Below the pieces are notes generated by a model that did no database searches, was not told where the DNA came from, and was given only the letters and a program-made list of their open reading frames with translations. Positions 41,801 to 52,042 of a stretch of DNA of 64,000 bases are shown piece by piece. The position numbers were made by a program, and so were the translations under genes. The stretch covers positions 3,038,001 to 3,102,000 of the forward strand of contig OZ345357.1 of NCBI GenBank assembly GCA_977006965.1, written 5' to 3'. This DNA is from Phymatolithon calcareum (Eukaryota > Rhodophyta > Florideophyceae > Hapalidiales). Position 1 is the stretch's first letter. The number at the start of each line of letters is the position of its first letter.

Positions 41801-42669
41801 AGAAGAATATTTTCCGGCTTAATATCTCCCCAAGTAAAGCCATCCTGGTGCAGAGCGCGGATGGCACCACACACTTGAACTGCAATTCGAGCTATGGAGA
41901 CTCCATCAATGCATCTTCCGGCCCTCTTCAGAGTACTCAAGCTCTCTGCAAGACTTCCACCATACATAAGCTCAGTTACAAGCAAGGCTGAGCTCTGTTC
42001 GGCGTCATTCGGCAGACAAACGCCCAAAAAGCGCACAATGGACGGATGCTGCACTGTTTCATACTTGCGAATCTGACGAGCAAAACTGCGTAATTGCTCT
42101 TGTCTTCTTGCCATAACATTCGGATCATTTCGTAGCTGACGAGGGGCCGGTGGAATTCGAACACGTTTCACGGCAACCGGTTCACCGAAATAATGACCAA
42201 AATGCACTGAGCCGACGGAACCAACTCCAAGTCGTTGATGTGGATCATCAAAGTCAACCACAAGCTGAGATGCATCAATAGAGGTAAGCGTGCGTTGCCG
42301 GCGACGGAGCACGGATTCCAAGGAATTGCGGTTGCCGGCTTCGCTCGCCGTTGCTTCTGAAAGGGATGATGTGGACAAAACAGCATGGTCCGGTTGAGGG
42401 GAGGCTCTACCCATGGAGAGCTTCTCCAATCGTGCAATGGCAACTTGCGAGGCGTTGTGGTTGAGAAGTTTACCCGCCGTTGGTCGATGCGCGGTTCTGG
42501 ACATTGCAGCACGCGGCTGGGTCGGGGCACGGGGTAGCGGTTGCGTGGGGGGTCGAAGGTTTGGAAGGGAGGCGCAACTATTCTTTGGAGATTGTTGCGG
42601 CTCCTGCTGAGCGTCAGGATTGAAGGTCATCCACAACGGTGGGTCAGGCCATTCCTTGACAGACCCCAT
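38860..42669 (-). CDS. TKL-type protein kinase with C-terminal armadillo-like repeats
   Basis: Single-exon protein of 1269 residues. The N-terminal 140 residues are Pro/Ser-rich. A tyrosine-kinase-like domain spans about 147-450: Gly loop LGVGSVGSVHFG, Lys168 in VAVKRV, and APE at 342-344. The catalytic loop reads TWGDIKPEN, so HRD is replaced by Trp280-Gly281-Asp282, and DFG is Asp311-Met312-Gly313. Lys, both Asp and Asn are kept, so activity is possible. A long Ser-rich linker with polar repeats follows. A charged coiled coil (KRREELKNGTPPAQKRRDAK) precedes an ARM/HEAT-like helical region from about 870 to 1230 (VSVLTAGCACLSTVARASEASRVAVAKFGG). The tail is Gly-rich (GGGGGGGE). Substrates are unknown; the layout suggests a signalling scaffold. 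Confidence 0.88.
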   Translation of the reverse strand: MGSVKEWPDPPLWMTFNPDAQQEPQQSPKNSCASLPNLRPPTQPLPRAPTQPRAAMSRTAHRPTAGKLLNHNASQVAIARLEKLSMGRASPQPDHAVLSTSSLSEATASEAGNRNSLESVLRRRQRTLTSIDASQLVVDFDDPHQRLGVGSVGSVHFGHYFGEPVAVKRVRIPPAPRQLRNDPNVMARRQEQLRSFARQIRKYETVQHPSIVRFLGVCLPNDAEQSSALLVTELMYGGSLAESLSTLKRAGRCIDGVSIARIAVQVCGAIRALHQDGFTWGDIKPENILLTERLDPDNGGLPPNARACVSDMGLSVNVSEHLLTNSIGTSTVSQPSSFVYKAPEALEDVSSKSLDVSKAGDIYALASVIYQMATLRAPWDNCPMGYVFKAVVIDKKRPLWPKETDEDFRGNIPFELKQLVEQCWAHEPKDRLSVEVVFSRLVRIRDSLSNRSVAHLGLVHQNDETNMLVSSHEGSTSSGRLVAKMSARSSEASTAVPLPGEVPSPGVLESPLVRSCDGQSGFDNMGSTGNSVEHADQSIGHVDSSNISPARVEQAINNMNRASSPITSPEPQAGRMNGAVSSTITSDAKSRRDSMPPLFARNSIISPVTAPVPVPQTMNGQAGSNDDTEECEDHVQSIYKRSQGSAEFQLDDSQLGLRLEIPNQRMKNDGDQNALLNFSNEGVVHKSTDASPAALDDDFAMATAKAAMKIDRREAAENSRLPSGSVESRMTDGSHLSQTMTGFDIFGSVGPGASSSTVAASLRRKRSSQIQAVLERAGAAFLELKRREELKNGTPPAQKRRDAKNKAENEAKKHAEDRAIAKLLQFKREQRYSELLELMKAHPDFEALTKEGIIAIEEASAVKDAYMEICEEGAIDRLVGAVSRFGEGSVDMCKIFCRAISSFSSWHDDKVDHRIRASGILYEIVTLMSHHQSDVSVLTAGCACLSTVARASEASRVAVAKFGGPLAVYRAMTRNLATYKDIDLARASLAAVQSIAQKNEEAADILVQVAGLDAVSHTAEVFADDGLEEIILSALESFSFYDGGRKALITSNGLRAVSSLMLRRRDVAFSERCCVFIRSVAQWRDTKCEIAMLESSIAERAVMTVRLSERFPGDAGGRLAFYASQAVMYLASFGSQTRERLRTTGALGVIVNLLRTRANNPRVVTMATNALVELMKGHKPSQLEAEHLGAVPLLLSAAETYQKEPSVYGAVSLTLGFFAGMRVGKIPSSDPLYAFSKYCGRNGKGGRPRAPGGGGGGGEKKKFGGWKLG

Positions 42670-45600
42670 CGTGGAAAATGCCTGCGCGGCTTTACAAACA
42701 GAAATTGATCACAGGGGCGGTTGCAACCAACTAGACCAACGCAGGTGCGCTGCAAAAAGCGGGGCGCAGGCGAAGGCAAGAGGGGGCACCTTAAACCAGC
42801 GCAGACAGGAAATGGTGCGAAAGGAGATGTTTAATGAAAGAAAATTGTTGCTGGCAAACTGCAAATTGGGCAGATTGTCAGTGTCCAGCAAGGACAATTT
42901 AGGGAGAAAAAGAAGATAGCGAAATTTTCATAAACAGCGCGTTTTTGACATAGTTGTCCCTCGCATTGCAGCAAGGATCATCCTTGCCCTTTTCCTGGGC
43001 GTGGACAAAGTGTCCAATTTCATACTTTTCGTGTCTTTTTCATAATAATCTTCTTTTCTGATCATTTCTGTGGACTCCTAAAAGAGATATAATGCACTCA
43101 CCAGTATCTTTCATTCGAATGCACTATACGTAACATGTCAAGCTGCATCTGCTCGCAATGTCCAGTCATTGTTTCATAATTGTTTTATTAAATTAGACAA
43201 ACGTAAGAGTTTGTAACGATTTCTACTCGTTTTTGGAACTGCACTAACATGAGATTGTACGATTCATAGAATATGCACCTCTGGACATGGTATGATAAAA
43301 GAGTTTAAGGACTTCCATTGGCTAAATGGTAGCCCTAGCTGCGGTCGGCACTCTCTCTAAATTAGAAGATGAGTCCTCAGTTTGAGCACAACACCGGGTT
43401 TATCAGGCAATCTAGTGCATGTCATGCTGTGCACTTAGTACTGGTTCTGATTGGTTGTTTGTACGGCTCAGGACATGTTCAGGCGAATCGCTGTTCACAG
43501 TACAGTAAAATTATTGAGGTCAAGTCAAGAGGAATGAAATGAAGGTCAGGAGAAGAAGAAAGAATCGTTGTCCTTCCAAATCCCAGGGTATCCGCGGGTT
43601 TGTTTTTAACTTTATCAGGGATGCATCAAGTATTTTTTTTGAAAAAATTACAAATCAAGTAGCGGGAAAAAATTATTGACGGCATCGGAGTTGACCGATA
43701 CTGCAGTGTACTGTATGAGAGTTAATTTTGCATTGCCACAATTGTGGAACGACTCATCTGCACAAAATTCTACGAAGAAAAAAGGTACAGTATCATACGA
43801 AAATCTGTGTTCATAGGGTTATGGAACCACAAGTCATAGGGTTACTGTATCAAAGAAGCAATTCTGATTGCGTAATGCTACGAATAAATAAGGCCTTTGT
43901 GGTAATAATAATACAGTCAGGTTCTCCTGCAAGTGCACTAAGCTACTTTATAGGTCCAGCACCATACAGTATGTCCCAACCTGAGGCAGTCAGCATCTTT
44001 CTATCTTATCTGCTATATCGTCGAGTTTGGTTCTTTTTTCGTACTTAAGCGGATTTATTGAGAAGGTACCATGAGTCCCAACTGAAGGAAAAGTCGGTAC
44101 CATTCTAAGCGTCTGTTCTACTAGCCTTGAAATGTTTCATTTGCCTTCATCAGAGTATCATGTTAATGGCTCGAGCCGCGTCATTCTCCTCCGTAGAGGT
44201 CCATGTCGGCATCTTCAGGACACTGTTGAGTGCTCCCACTGCCCATTCTCTATGACAGCCCACGTCGTCAATCACTTTCGGTGGGTTTCTCGGAAAGTGG
44301 CCGGCGAACAATGTTGTGCAAAGAAAGCTGTGTCTGCGTTCTTTCAACCCTACTACTTGGTGAGGTAGACCTTTCTTGGGAAACGTTACTATTCTGACAC
44401 GGCGTTCTTCTTGCTGCTCCCAGGCTCGTCGGAGGCCGGATCTATGTTGCATGTCAGTTGCCTTATTCGATTCTGTAATGGTCAATCGTTTCTCGCTCTT
44501 GGTCTGGCTTGGCTCTTTTCAAATTTCTCTTAATAAGGGCGCATCAGAGCAGTCCTGTTCCAGGTGCAGAATGCGTGATACAATACCGGTGCATGTCAAC
44601 ATGCATCTCAAAAGTGAGGGCGGCTTCCAAGAAATAATTTACTTTTCACTTCCCCCTCGTGAATCCATCCGTTTCATTGCTTTCTTCAACAGCACAACAA
44701 TAGTTACTTTTCACCGTCTTTAGTATCAGTCAAAGGAGCGAACGACATTTCGAACAATGTTGATCCTTTTTTCCTTATCTCCAGTTATATGCGTCTTTCC
44801 AGTGAGGTCCGGTTGCGATGAGCTTCGAAAAGATAAAAAGGATCAACCAGAGCCATTTTCAGTCTCATTAAGTCTAATTGTACGGCTTTCTCAAGAGTAG
44901 TCCAAAATGATCTCACCTGATAATGCCATAGTGTACGCATGCTGATACAGCATGCTGGCAATTTGTGTCTCACATTTGTCGCACGATAGACGCATGCTGA
45001 CACTCAGCAAGCACAATGAACACTTACCGACGCTCAACGAGTACAGCAAATAATGCCCGACACTCAGGGAGCTCAGCAGGTATTTGCCGACGCTTAGCGA
45101 GCACATCATACGGAGCCCTTCGCACAGTACTTATTAATAGAGACACATCTACAGAGATAACTCACCCAAGTCAAGGCTAACAAACCAAATACGATCCACA
45201 GAGCGAGGTCCTTCATCTGGGCTGTGCACTCAGAGATTAACTGCACAGCACCACAGTAATAATCTAGGTGCACCCCGAAATTCTGTACCGTATCTCTGAT
45301 TCGCAGCCTCCTGTTTGTACATTACACGACGTGCCCGTCGTGCATTCTAGATACCAGCAGTTTCGAGCAGTGACACAGCTCATTGCAGCCACAGACGCCA
45401 ATTACAGTCGAGGGCTGAGTATTTTATTTGTCCTGTAACGCATGCAATCCTGATGTCCCGATCGAATTGGTTAACAAGCACCGAGAAGGACTACCAGCGG
45501 CAATTGGACGAACCATGCAAACGTCTTTTAGAACTTGCGGCTTGACATATCCATACCTTTAGACCACACAGGCTGAAAGAAAACGCACAATGCACAATGC

Positions 45601-48127
45601 AGGGCCACTTCAGGAAAAACAATATTCTATACTATAGTTTTTACGCGGAAGGGGGAGTCCACTTTTCGAGAATGTCTGTCTGCTTTGACACGTATACTGT
45701 TCATACATGCCGATTTCTGAGTTTCAGCTTTTCCCTCGCGACGACAGGCTATCCGGATGATCTAAGTTTCAGCTTGAACCAGAAATCACATCGGAGGAGC
45801 TTGGGCTGGTGCCATGCCTGTCCAGGAAGAATTAATATTATTTACGCTGACGTTATTGTAGAAAGCCGCTACTTCGAGAAAGTACATATTGTTTTCTCGG
45901 ACATCATTAGGATGTCAATGGCCTACGTGACTTTGCTAGCCCCTCCTGTCTTCCGCCACGTTTTTTATACTGGTATTCCCAAAATTTTCCATCCTCCTGC
46001 TTCCTCCTACTTTGCACAGCATCATTAGACACAGTTGCTGTGCGCCGTGTAGTACAGACACTCGACTGCGCACTGCCTTACATATTCGCATTCCCGACCA
46101 TTCTGGATTCCGCCGGCCAGGTGTCTTCTTCTCACTATACTTCATGTTCTCCGGAGCATCCATTTTCAACTCAGCGACAATCACTATCGCCAGGCTCCTC
46201 TTTCTCGACAACAAAGGACTCAACTTTCCATTACCACGTCCGTTGTGCACTTCGCTTCTCGCTCACGATGGATGAGACTAGCACCACTCGTCTTGGAGGG
46301 GAGGTTTTGATTGGGGAGCACACGTCATCGTAGCTTTCGTCTGCTTCAGAGTTACCATTTCAAACTTTGAAGCTGAATAGCTGTAGTCACTCAGATCGTC
46401 TTCCATCTTGAAGCCCATTCTACATAGCTGAAAAAATTCTCGTTCAAGTTTCCATTGCCAGCATCATTACACACTTGCTCATTGGATTTGCTTTCGACAC
46501 CGAGTTTGCAAGTTGCAGTCTGCCATGAAAAGCCGATATCTGAATCGGATACATTGCCTTTCATCACCTCTTCACGGATAGCGCAATCGTCAGTCGTCGT
46601 GCTTTCGTAGCTTGCTTTCCCAATTATTCCCTTTTTCGACAGAACACACTTTTGCGTGCTCAGACGGACAAGAGGCGCGACCAACTGCAGGGGAAGACGA
46701 ATTCTTCGGAGGGTGGGATAGTTCGCATGTAATTGGTGGATCGATATTACCAGTACTGATTGCTGCCATCAACTCAATGTGACATTCTACAAGGGAGGCC
46801 GTTGCGCCGCTGTCAACTCACTAGTTTGTCCCCATGCAATTCGAACTCGTGCCATGCTACTGGGAATGGACATTGCGCGTGATCGGCTTGCGCACGAAGG
46901 GCCGTACGATTGTCTTCGACACTGCAAGCAAAAGTTGTACTTATGCGCTGTTACATCAGCGCATCAATCATTCCGGTCGTCATCGAGTCAAGCCGGCGAG
47001 CGAGTGGTACGTCTGGTGATGTACGACAATACGCGCGCCGGTGTTGTCGCCACGTCGAACCTCTAGAATCTACGTGGCTCCAAGAGAGCTCGATTGTTTT
47101 TTCCACTCACCCACCCTGACAATATAGAAGGTCTTCAACGCAACCTAGAGGAACTCTGATCCTAAGGTTACAGGCCGTTGGTGCCCGTGCCTAATAATGG
47201 CGAAACGCCGTTGGCGCGTGCCCCAGGGGATGGATCTTAATGTTGTCGGGCTTTGGATGCCCGGATCTGGGAATGGGACAACGCGGAAAGTGCGTGGCCC
47301 TGGAGATCTTGTCCATAGACCTATGTAGACTAGTTGTAGTCATCTAGCTAGAGCTATCGCTCGGATCACGCGAGGCCCTGATAACAAGTTTGGTGGCCAT
47401 CGGTGTCGTCGACTAAGAAGAAGGTAAGGCCGTTGCTGCTACACGCCCACCGCATCGCCAAGCTTTACTTCTAGGCACCCTGCCCTGTGTCCCGAGGAAG
47501 CTTTATTTGTCAAAAACAACATCACGCAAGTATCACTAAACATAATATTCTTACCAAACTGCAAGCACCTTGGGAGTTGGCAACTTCAGATTGCACTTTT
47601 TCGGTTCTATTTTCACCCGCCCCTTCGCGCAATGGAGCCTATGAAGAAGTGACAAGGAAAGCTATTTCTAGTGAAGTGCATGAGGTGGCATTCACGCCCC
47701 TAGAGTTGGATTATGCTCTGCCATTCTGGGGAAAGCAGATGGCCCAACATCACTGACATCAGCACCTTGGACGGCACATACCCCGCCGTAGAATCTACTT
47801 CCCACCACCTTGCGCCGACTCATTTGGTGCAACGTGCTTAGCGGTGGCGTTTAAACAGAAAAAATTCGGTCAGCAAAACGTTTGACAAAGGTGCACTTCA
47901 TTTCTCGCTGAAAGCAGAATGGTCAGCACGATACGCTGGCTAGAACTCATCAAGTGAAACTTCTGACGCAGCATGCATGGAGACATAAAAATTGTGATGT
48001 GCAAACCCCAATGCAACTGCTGAGAAGATACAACCGTTTCCCCGCATAGTTATGGTCTGCCTCCCTCCGGAGAGAGTGAACTAGCGGGTCGACTTTACAT
48101 AATTTTAAATTCGACAGGTTCGCACTC
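42670..48127. other. Gene-poor region of about 5.5 kb
   Basis: I could not support any gene. The region has a 30 bp tandem repeat (44997-45115), several TACTGTA/TACAGTA heptamers (43500-43980), and a GC-richer, non-coding-looking patch at about 47130-47480. Scattered open frames (for example 45597-46028) are Cys-, Phe- and Ser-rich without recognisable similarity and overlap frames on the other strand. Confidence 0.5.
44997..45115. repeat. Imperfect tandem repeat, 30 bp unit, four copies
   Basis: Units begin at 44997, 45027, 45057 and 45087, an exact 30 bp period. Each starts with a CCGA-C-G/A-CT-like word (first copy CTGACACT) followed by AG/AACGAG and then variable sequence. Because the period is a multiple of three, the reverse strand is open through it and reads as repeated SLSVG peptides, but the frame extends only a little beyond and shows no gene. 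Confidence 0.8.
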
Positions 48128-49666
48128 CTAGCCATCATCCGAGGATGTCCCGCCGGACCCCTCTGATCTCGACTCATTCTCAACGTCCCTATCGACACTA
48201 CGTTCTCGCCTATGAAAGCCACGTCGTTGCGGATTGACGTCATCATCTTGTACACCATCGCCGCTTTGGTCACTATACACTGCATCATCAGGCGTTGCAG
48301 ATGGCATTGCAACATCATTTCCGCGCCTATCATCATCTTCGTGTTCGCTGGAATCTTCCCCTTCTTGAACTTCGCCATCTTCAAGTGCACCCTCCGCCAC
48401 TCCTTCCTCATCCACAATTTCCACAGTGTACTCGCCAGTATCGTCTTCGTCAATCTCAGATTTTTGTTGTTCGCTGCCGTTCGTGTCCTTTTCCTCTGCC
48501 ATCACGGCATCTCGCAGCACTTGCTGCACATCACCACGACTCGCCATTAACTTCATCATTTCCACCAGAAATGGTCTATAATTGTGAGCGTGCATAGCAA
48601 TATCGGATTCTGACAAGTCGCAACTTCGAAAAGTCGCATCTTCGTTCCCGGAGTTCAAGTTTCTGCGCTTGTTTGATTTGAAGTCATTTGGATCTTCATC
48701 TTCCGATTTCATTTTTCTCCGCTTCGTGATGTGAGAATCTCTGGGGGAGCTTAGACCATTTCCGTGAGACATGTCTCCATTCGGAGTCTTCTCCTCATTC
48801 TGGTCGGATGACCCAAGACTTCTTTCATGCGTATCATCGAAAAGTCCGTAAATACGAAATGGGGCATCGCGAACTCGCAGTTCTCCAATTCTCTCGTCAA
48901 GATATTCCTCAATAATGCTGGTCCATGACTCATCAGTTTCATCCATTACTCCAACCACCTTCACTCCAGCTCCCATGCCTTCCATCTCAAACACGGAATT
49001 GGACTGAGAATCTGGCAAAAATATTGTGTACAACCAGAATTCATCTGCCATCATAGTCTCCGACGCTTTGCTATCTAGATCCGACGGAGGGTCCAAAAAC
49101 TGAGACATTTCTTTCGCGGTCTTGTTATGCGCCTGTAATACAACCTCAGAGCCGCAAATTACGGATGTCCTCAGGATGGGATCGAGCGGTTTCACAAAGT
49201 CCTTGAGCTCAAGCAAATCCGAACCTAGCTTGAAATCAATCCCAGCCTTCATCGGGATATTCAAAACAGTGACTATGAGCGCCTGCGTGCTCGATGCATT
49301 GGAAACTGTCTGATTGAAATGCATAATGCGATCTCCGGGAAAACTGGAATTGTCTTCCCTTCCATTTCGTTCAGGACCCTCCGCAAACATAGATGGCATC
49401 TTTGATGGATTCCATCCAGGACGGCTTGCGTTGTCTGGACGCCACTTGTAGAAGAGCATAATGGCGTGAATGCTTGCCTCGGAATGGATCTTGCCCGGAT
49501 GATTAAACAATTGCTTCACAGATACTCCGGATACCCCTGCATTTTTCAAGACCGCGTTCATGTTCTCAGCGGTTGTTTCGAGTGTAGACCACCCTGTCTT
49601 TTCGAAAGACTTGTCCATAGCTTCTCTCTTCTCCGCATCTTGAAGAAATGAGGAGCTGTCAGGCAT
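48128..49666 (-). CDS. UCH37/BAP1-family pseudo-deubiquitinase with ULD
   Basis: Single-exon protein of 512 residues in the C12 ubiquitin C-terminal hydrolase family, closest to UCH37 (UCHL5) and BAP1. The fold is visible from GWSTLETTAENMNAVLKNAG through FKW-like FYKWRP, FNQTVSNASSTQAL, LKDFVKPLDPILR, and EFWLYTIFLP to VFEMEGM. All three catalytic residues are changed. The Cys of the NNACATQA motif is Ser125 (NASSTQA), the His region DAFHF is DEFWL with no His nearby (Trp211/Leu212), and the Asp of ELDG is Glu229. Oxyanion Gln119 remains. A UCH37-like domain at about 359-392 (HNYRPFLVEMMKLMASRGDV) is kept, so partner binding is likely. A basic nuclear-type stretch (KRRKMK) and a long acidic tail complete it. 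Expected role: a catalytically dead, chromatin- or proteasome-associated scaffold. Confidence 0.85.
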   Translation of the reverse strand: MPDSSSFLQDAEKREAMDKSFEKTGWSTLETTAENMNAVLKNAGVSGVSVKQLFNHPGKIHSEASIHAIMLFYKWRPDNASRPGWNPSKMPSMFAEGPERNGREDNSSFPGDRIMHFNQTVSNASSTQALIVTVLNIPMKAGIDFKLGSDLLELKDFVKPLDPILRTSVICGSEVVLQAHNKTAKEMSQFLDPPSDLDSKASETMMADEFWLYTIFLPDSQSNSVFEMEGMGAGVKVVGVMDETDESWTSIIEEYLDERIGELRVRDAPFRIYGLFDDTHERSLGSSDQNEEKTPNGDMSHGNGLSSPRDSHITKRRKMKSEDEDPNDFKSNKRRNLNSGNEDATFRSCDLSESDIAMHAHNYRPFLVEMMKLMASRGDVQQVLRDAVMAEEKDTNGSEQQKSEIDEDDTGEYTVEIVDEEGVAEGALEDGEVQEGEDSSEHEDDDRRGNDVAMPSATPDDAVYSDQSGDGVQDDDVNPQRRGFHRRERSVDRDVENESRSEGSGGTSSDDG

Positions 49667-50097
49667 CTTCGCGCTCAGTTGAGTTTAAGGCATGTGTCGT
49701 ACTTTAGCGGCATTCAGCTGAGCGAAAGGCTAAAGATTTGGCAAGACGATGACCGGCTTCAATTGTCCATGCCGAATTTTCTTAGCCAGACCGAGGTTCT
49801 ACTCCGCGTAGTACAAATTAGGAAAGAAATTTAATTTGGGAAAAATTATTACTTTAAAAACTACATTTTGGGTTTAGTGGCAAACAACTTTCCACACGTG
49901 TTCAACTATTATAATGTGGGTATGGATGGTTCATGTCCGTCCGTCTTTTTCAGAGCCAACATGCCGCATGGCACAATTGCATCGCATCACCATCATTTGC
50001 ATTCGTGACGACCTTCCACAGCCTCGTAGGAGATTGTGGCTGATGGTCTACTTTTGCAGTCTTCATTCCGCTTGACAACATTAAGTCGCCGGTCTCA
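49667..50097. promoter_or_regulatory. Divergent intergenic space, 431 bp
   Basis: Separates the UCH-like gene and the type I membrane protein gene, which are transcribed away from each other. AT-rich at 49820-49870. No coding signal or clear core promoter. Confidence 0.35.
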
Positions 50098-51933
50098 ATG
50101 AAATTGGAGAGCTTATGTCTTCCAACAATTTTGACAGTATTCGCACTTTTCGTTGCTCTCGCATCTGCAGCGCAACGCGAGGATATCGATGTAGATGAAC
50201 TCAGCCAAACACTTTTCCCGGTACATCAACAACCTTTCGCAAGACAAGACCGATGGTCATTACTGTCTGGAGCTGAGCGGGAAGCATGGACATTTGCGCA
50301 TGAGGAAATCCCTCCACAGAGCACATTGGACGACGTCTTGCCTGTCGTGGAACAAATCAGCGCACAGAAACTATCTCTTCTGGTCACTTTAAAGATCGTC
50401 GCAGCGCCATCTACGAAGTTAAACCAGGACAAGCTGCGCCGATATGTGAAGCTCATGAGATCGAACGGAAATCACACGGACATCGAATATCGTATTCTCA
50501 CTGCAAGGCCAGAGCTTCACACCTCGGTCACATCGTTGGCCGCTTCCGACACCGAAGTCAATGTGGAGGATAAAGTATCTGCTGTGTTGCAGAATGATGC
50601 ATCTTCTGCAGGTATTATGGATATCTTGTACGTGATTCTAAGCACCGGCGATGAGGCTAAGCCCTTGACGCAACTGGAGTCTCGCCCTCCAGTTGTAGCC
50701 GGTGGTAGAGTATCCTGGATCGTTTACTCTATTCAAGAAAGCTATGAAGTGAACGTGGCGAAATTGCTTGTCAAGGCTGAGGTAGCCGCACAGAGGCTTT
50801 ACGCCCCGTCTCCGAAGTTCTTCCCTGTTCCAGTAGTACCCATCCTGCGCATAGTCATTTCAACGTACACGCCTGGGTTCGAGCAGGAGGCACCGTGGAT
50901 TGTGTCGTTCCCATGGGCTTCTTTCGAAAGGACCGTGCGAAGGATGGCGCTGGTAGGGCAGACTGTCGGTTTCTTTGTGAACCCGACTAATAAAGAATGC
51001 GTCAAATGCAAAGACTCGTTTCAGAACATTGCGAAACTGAATCCGACGTCTGCTCATCGTGCTCTAATTTCATGGAAGACCGCGCAAAAGGAATCCAATG
51101 TTGACATTGACGAAACTGGCGCTCTTGAGACGGATCCGAATTCCGTTTCTAATATCTTTATCCTTGTTGTGGATACGTCGAAAATGAAGGAAACTGGTTT
51201 TCTGACTCGCTTCGAAAAAAGTGGCGTCACATCCGTCCAGGGTGCTAGCTTGGTCATGGTCAGGTCATCAAGGTCGAATATGGCGATAAAATTGCAATCA
51301 CTGTTGATTCAAGCAGTTGCGGAAAGCGCGTTCGGAATTGCCAACCCTGGACGGTACATTTTCTTGGACGAATCTAAGGGTTCCAATGCGGAAGAAGCAG
51401 GAAGCAGAGCATCGTTGATCTTGTCCGATATTGCGCTGCGAAATGCGGTGGCGTCTAGTATTCATAACAAGCTTTTTGAGTTTAATGAGATTCTGCAAAA
51501 CATGAAGCGCTTTGATTTCGACCCGACAAAGGTTCTCTTGGACAATGAATATGCTGTTGTCATGCAGCGCGCAAACTTTCTGTTATACAAAGTTAAACGA
51601 TCCAGGTCGGCGCTGTCACAAGAGCGAAATGACGGCATGGCATTGCACCTCGCTGCTGCCGGATATCATGATGTCAAAGCGATTCAAGCCGCGTTTCATT
51701 TGCAGTCATCGAAAAAGATGTCCATCTCCGACCATTTCCGTGACCCGCGATCGAAATGCCACTATTCCAGAATTCAGGAAAGAGCATTATCAGCTTCCGA
51801 ACTGTTCGAGGACCAGAACTCTGTGTTATCTCGGCTCGGGTACATTGGAATCACTTTTATTGCGGGGTTTTTGTTAGGACGGATAATTTCTCTTATTAGG
51901 GGGAAAGTCAAACACGATGAGAAACAGGAATGA
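50098..51933 (+). CDS. Type I membrane protein of the secretory pathway, 611 residues
   Basis: I do not recognise the family with confidence. The first 24 residues are a clear signal peptide (LPTILTVFALFVALASAA). The bulk (25-575) is a predicted lumenal domain with few Cys. It has repeated beta/alpha alternation (SLLVTLKIVAAPS, IMDILYVILS, RVSWIVYSIQ, FFPVPVVPILRIVIST, SNIFILVVDTS) and contains CVKCKD near 302-307. A hydrophobic segment near the end (YIGITFIAGFLLGRIISLI) is followed by an 11-residue charged tail, so topology is type I with a short cytosolic end. The tail is not a dilysine ER-retrieval signal. The layout resembles uncharacterised plant and algal secretory-pathway membrane proteins. 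One exon; ATG at 50098. Confidence 0.8.
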   Translation: MKLESLCLPTILTVFALFVALASAAQREDIDVDELSQTLFPVHQQPFARQDRWSLLSGAEREAWTFAHEEIPPQSTLDDVLPVVEQISAQKLSLLVTLKIVAAPSTKLNQDKLRRYVKLMRSNGNHTDIEYRILTARPELHTSVTSLAASDTEVNVEDKVSAVLQNDASSAGIMDILYVILSTGDEAKPLTQLESRPPVVAGGRVSWIVYSIQESYEVNVAKLLVKAEVAAQRLYAPSPKFFPVPVVPILRIVISTYTPGFEQEAPWIVSFPWASFERTVRRMALVGQTVGFFVNPTNKECVKCKDSFQNIAKLNPTSAHRALISWKTAQKESNVDIDETGALETDPNSVSNIFILVVDTSKMKETGFLTRFEKSGVTSVQGASLVMVRSSRSNMAIKLQSLLIQAVAESAFGIANPGRYIFLDESKGSNAEEAGSRASLILSDIALRNAVASSIHNKLFEFNEILQNMKRFDFDPTKVLLDNEYAVVMQRANFLLYKVKRSRSALSQERNDGMALHLAAAGYHDVKAIQAAFHLQSSKKMSISDHFRDPRSKCHYSRIQERALSASELFEDQNSVLSRLGYIGITFIAGFLLGRIISLIRGKVKHDEKQE

Positions 51934-52042
51934 AGCGTACCGAAATCCGGGTTTCCACCTAAACATCACAAACTTTGTTTGGAAAACGGACGGCCGGCAT
52001 AGTTCCGAAAAGCTTATGAGTACAAATAACGGAATTGGCATA

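Noticed and set aside
43310-43400. tRNA-like phrase (GGCTAAATGGTAGCC)
   Set aside because: No acceptor-stem pairing or T-loop GGTTCRA could be matched around it. A tRNAscan run would settle it.
45597-46028. 143-codon frame in the gene-poor region
   Set aside because: Aromatic- and Ser-rich, no domain, no good start context, overlaps competing frames.
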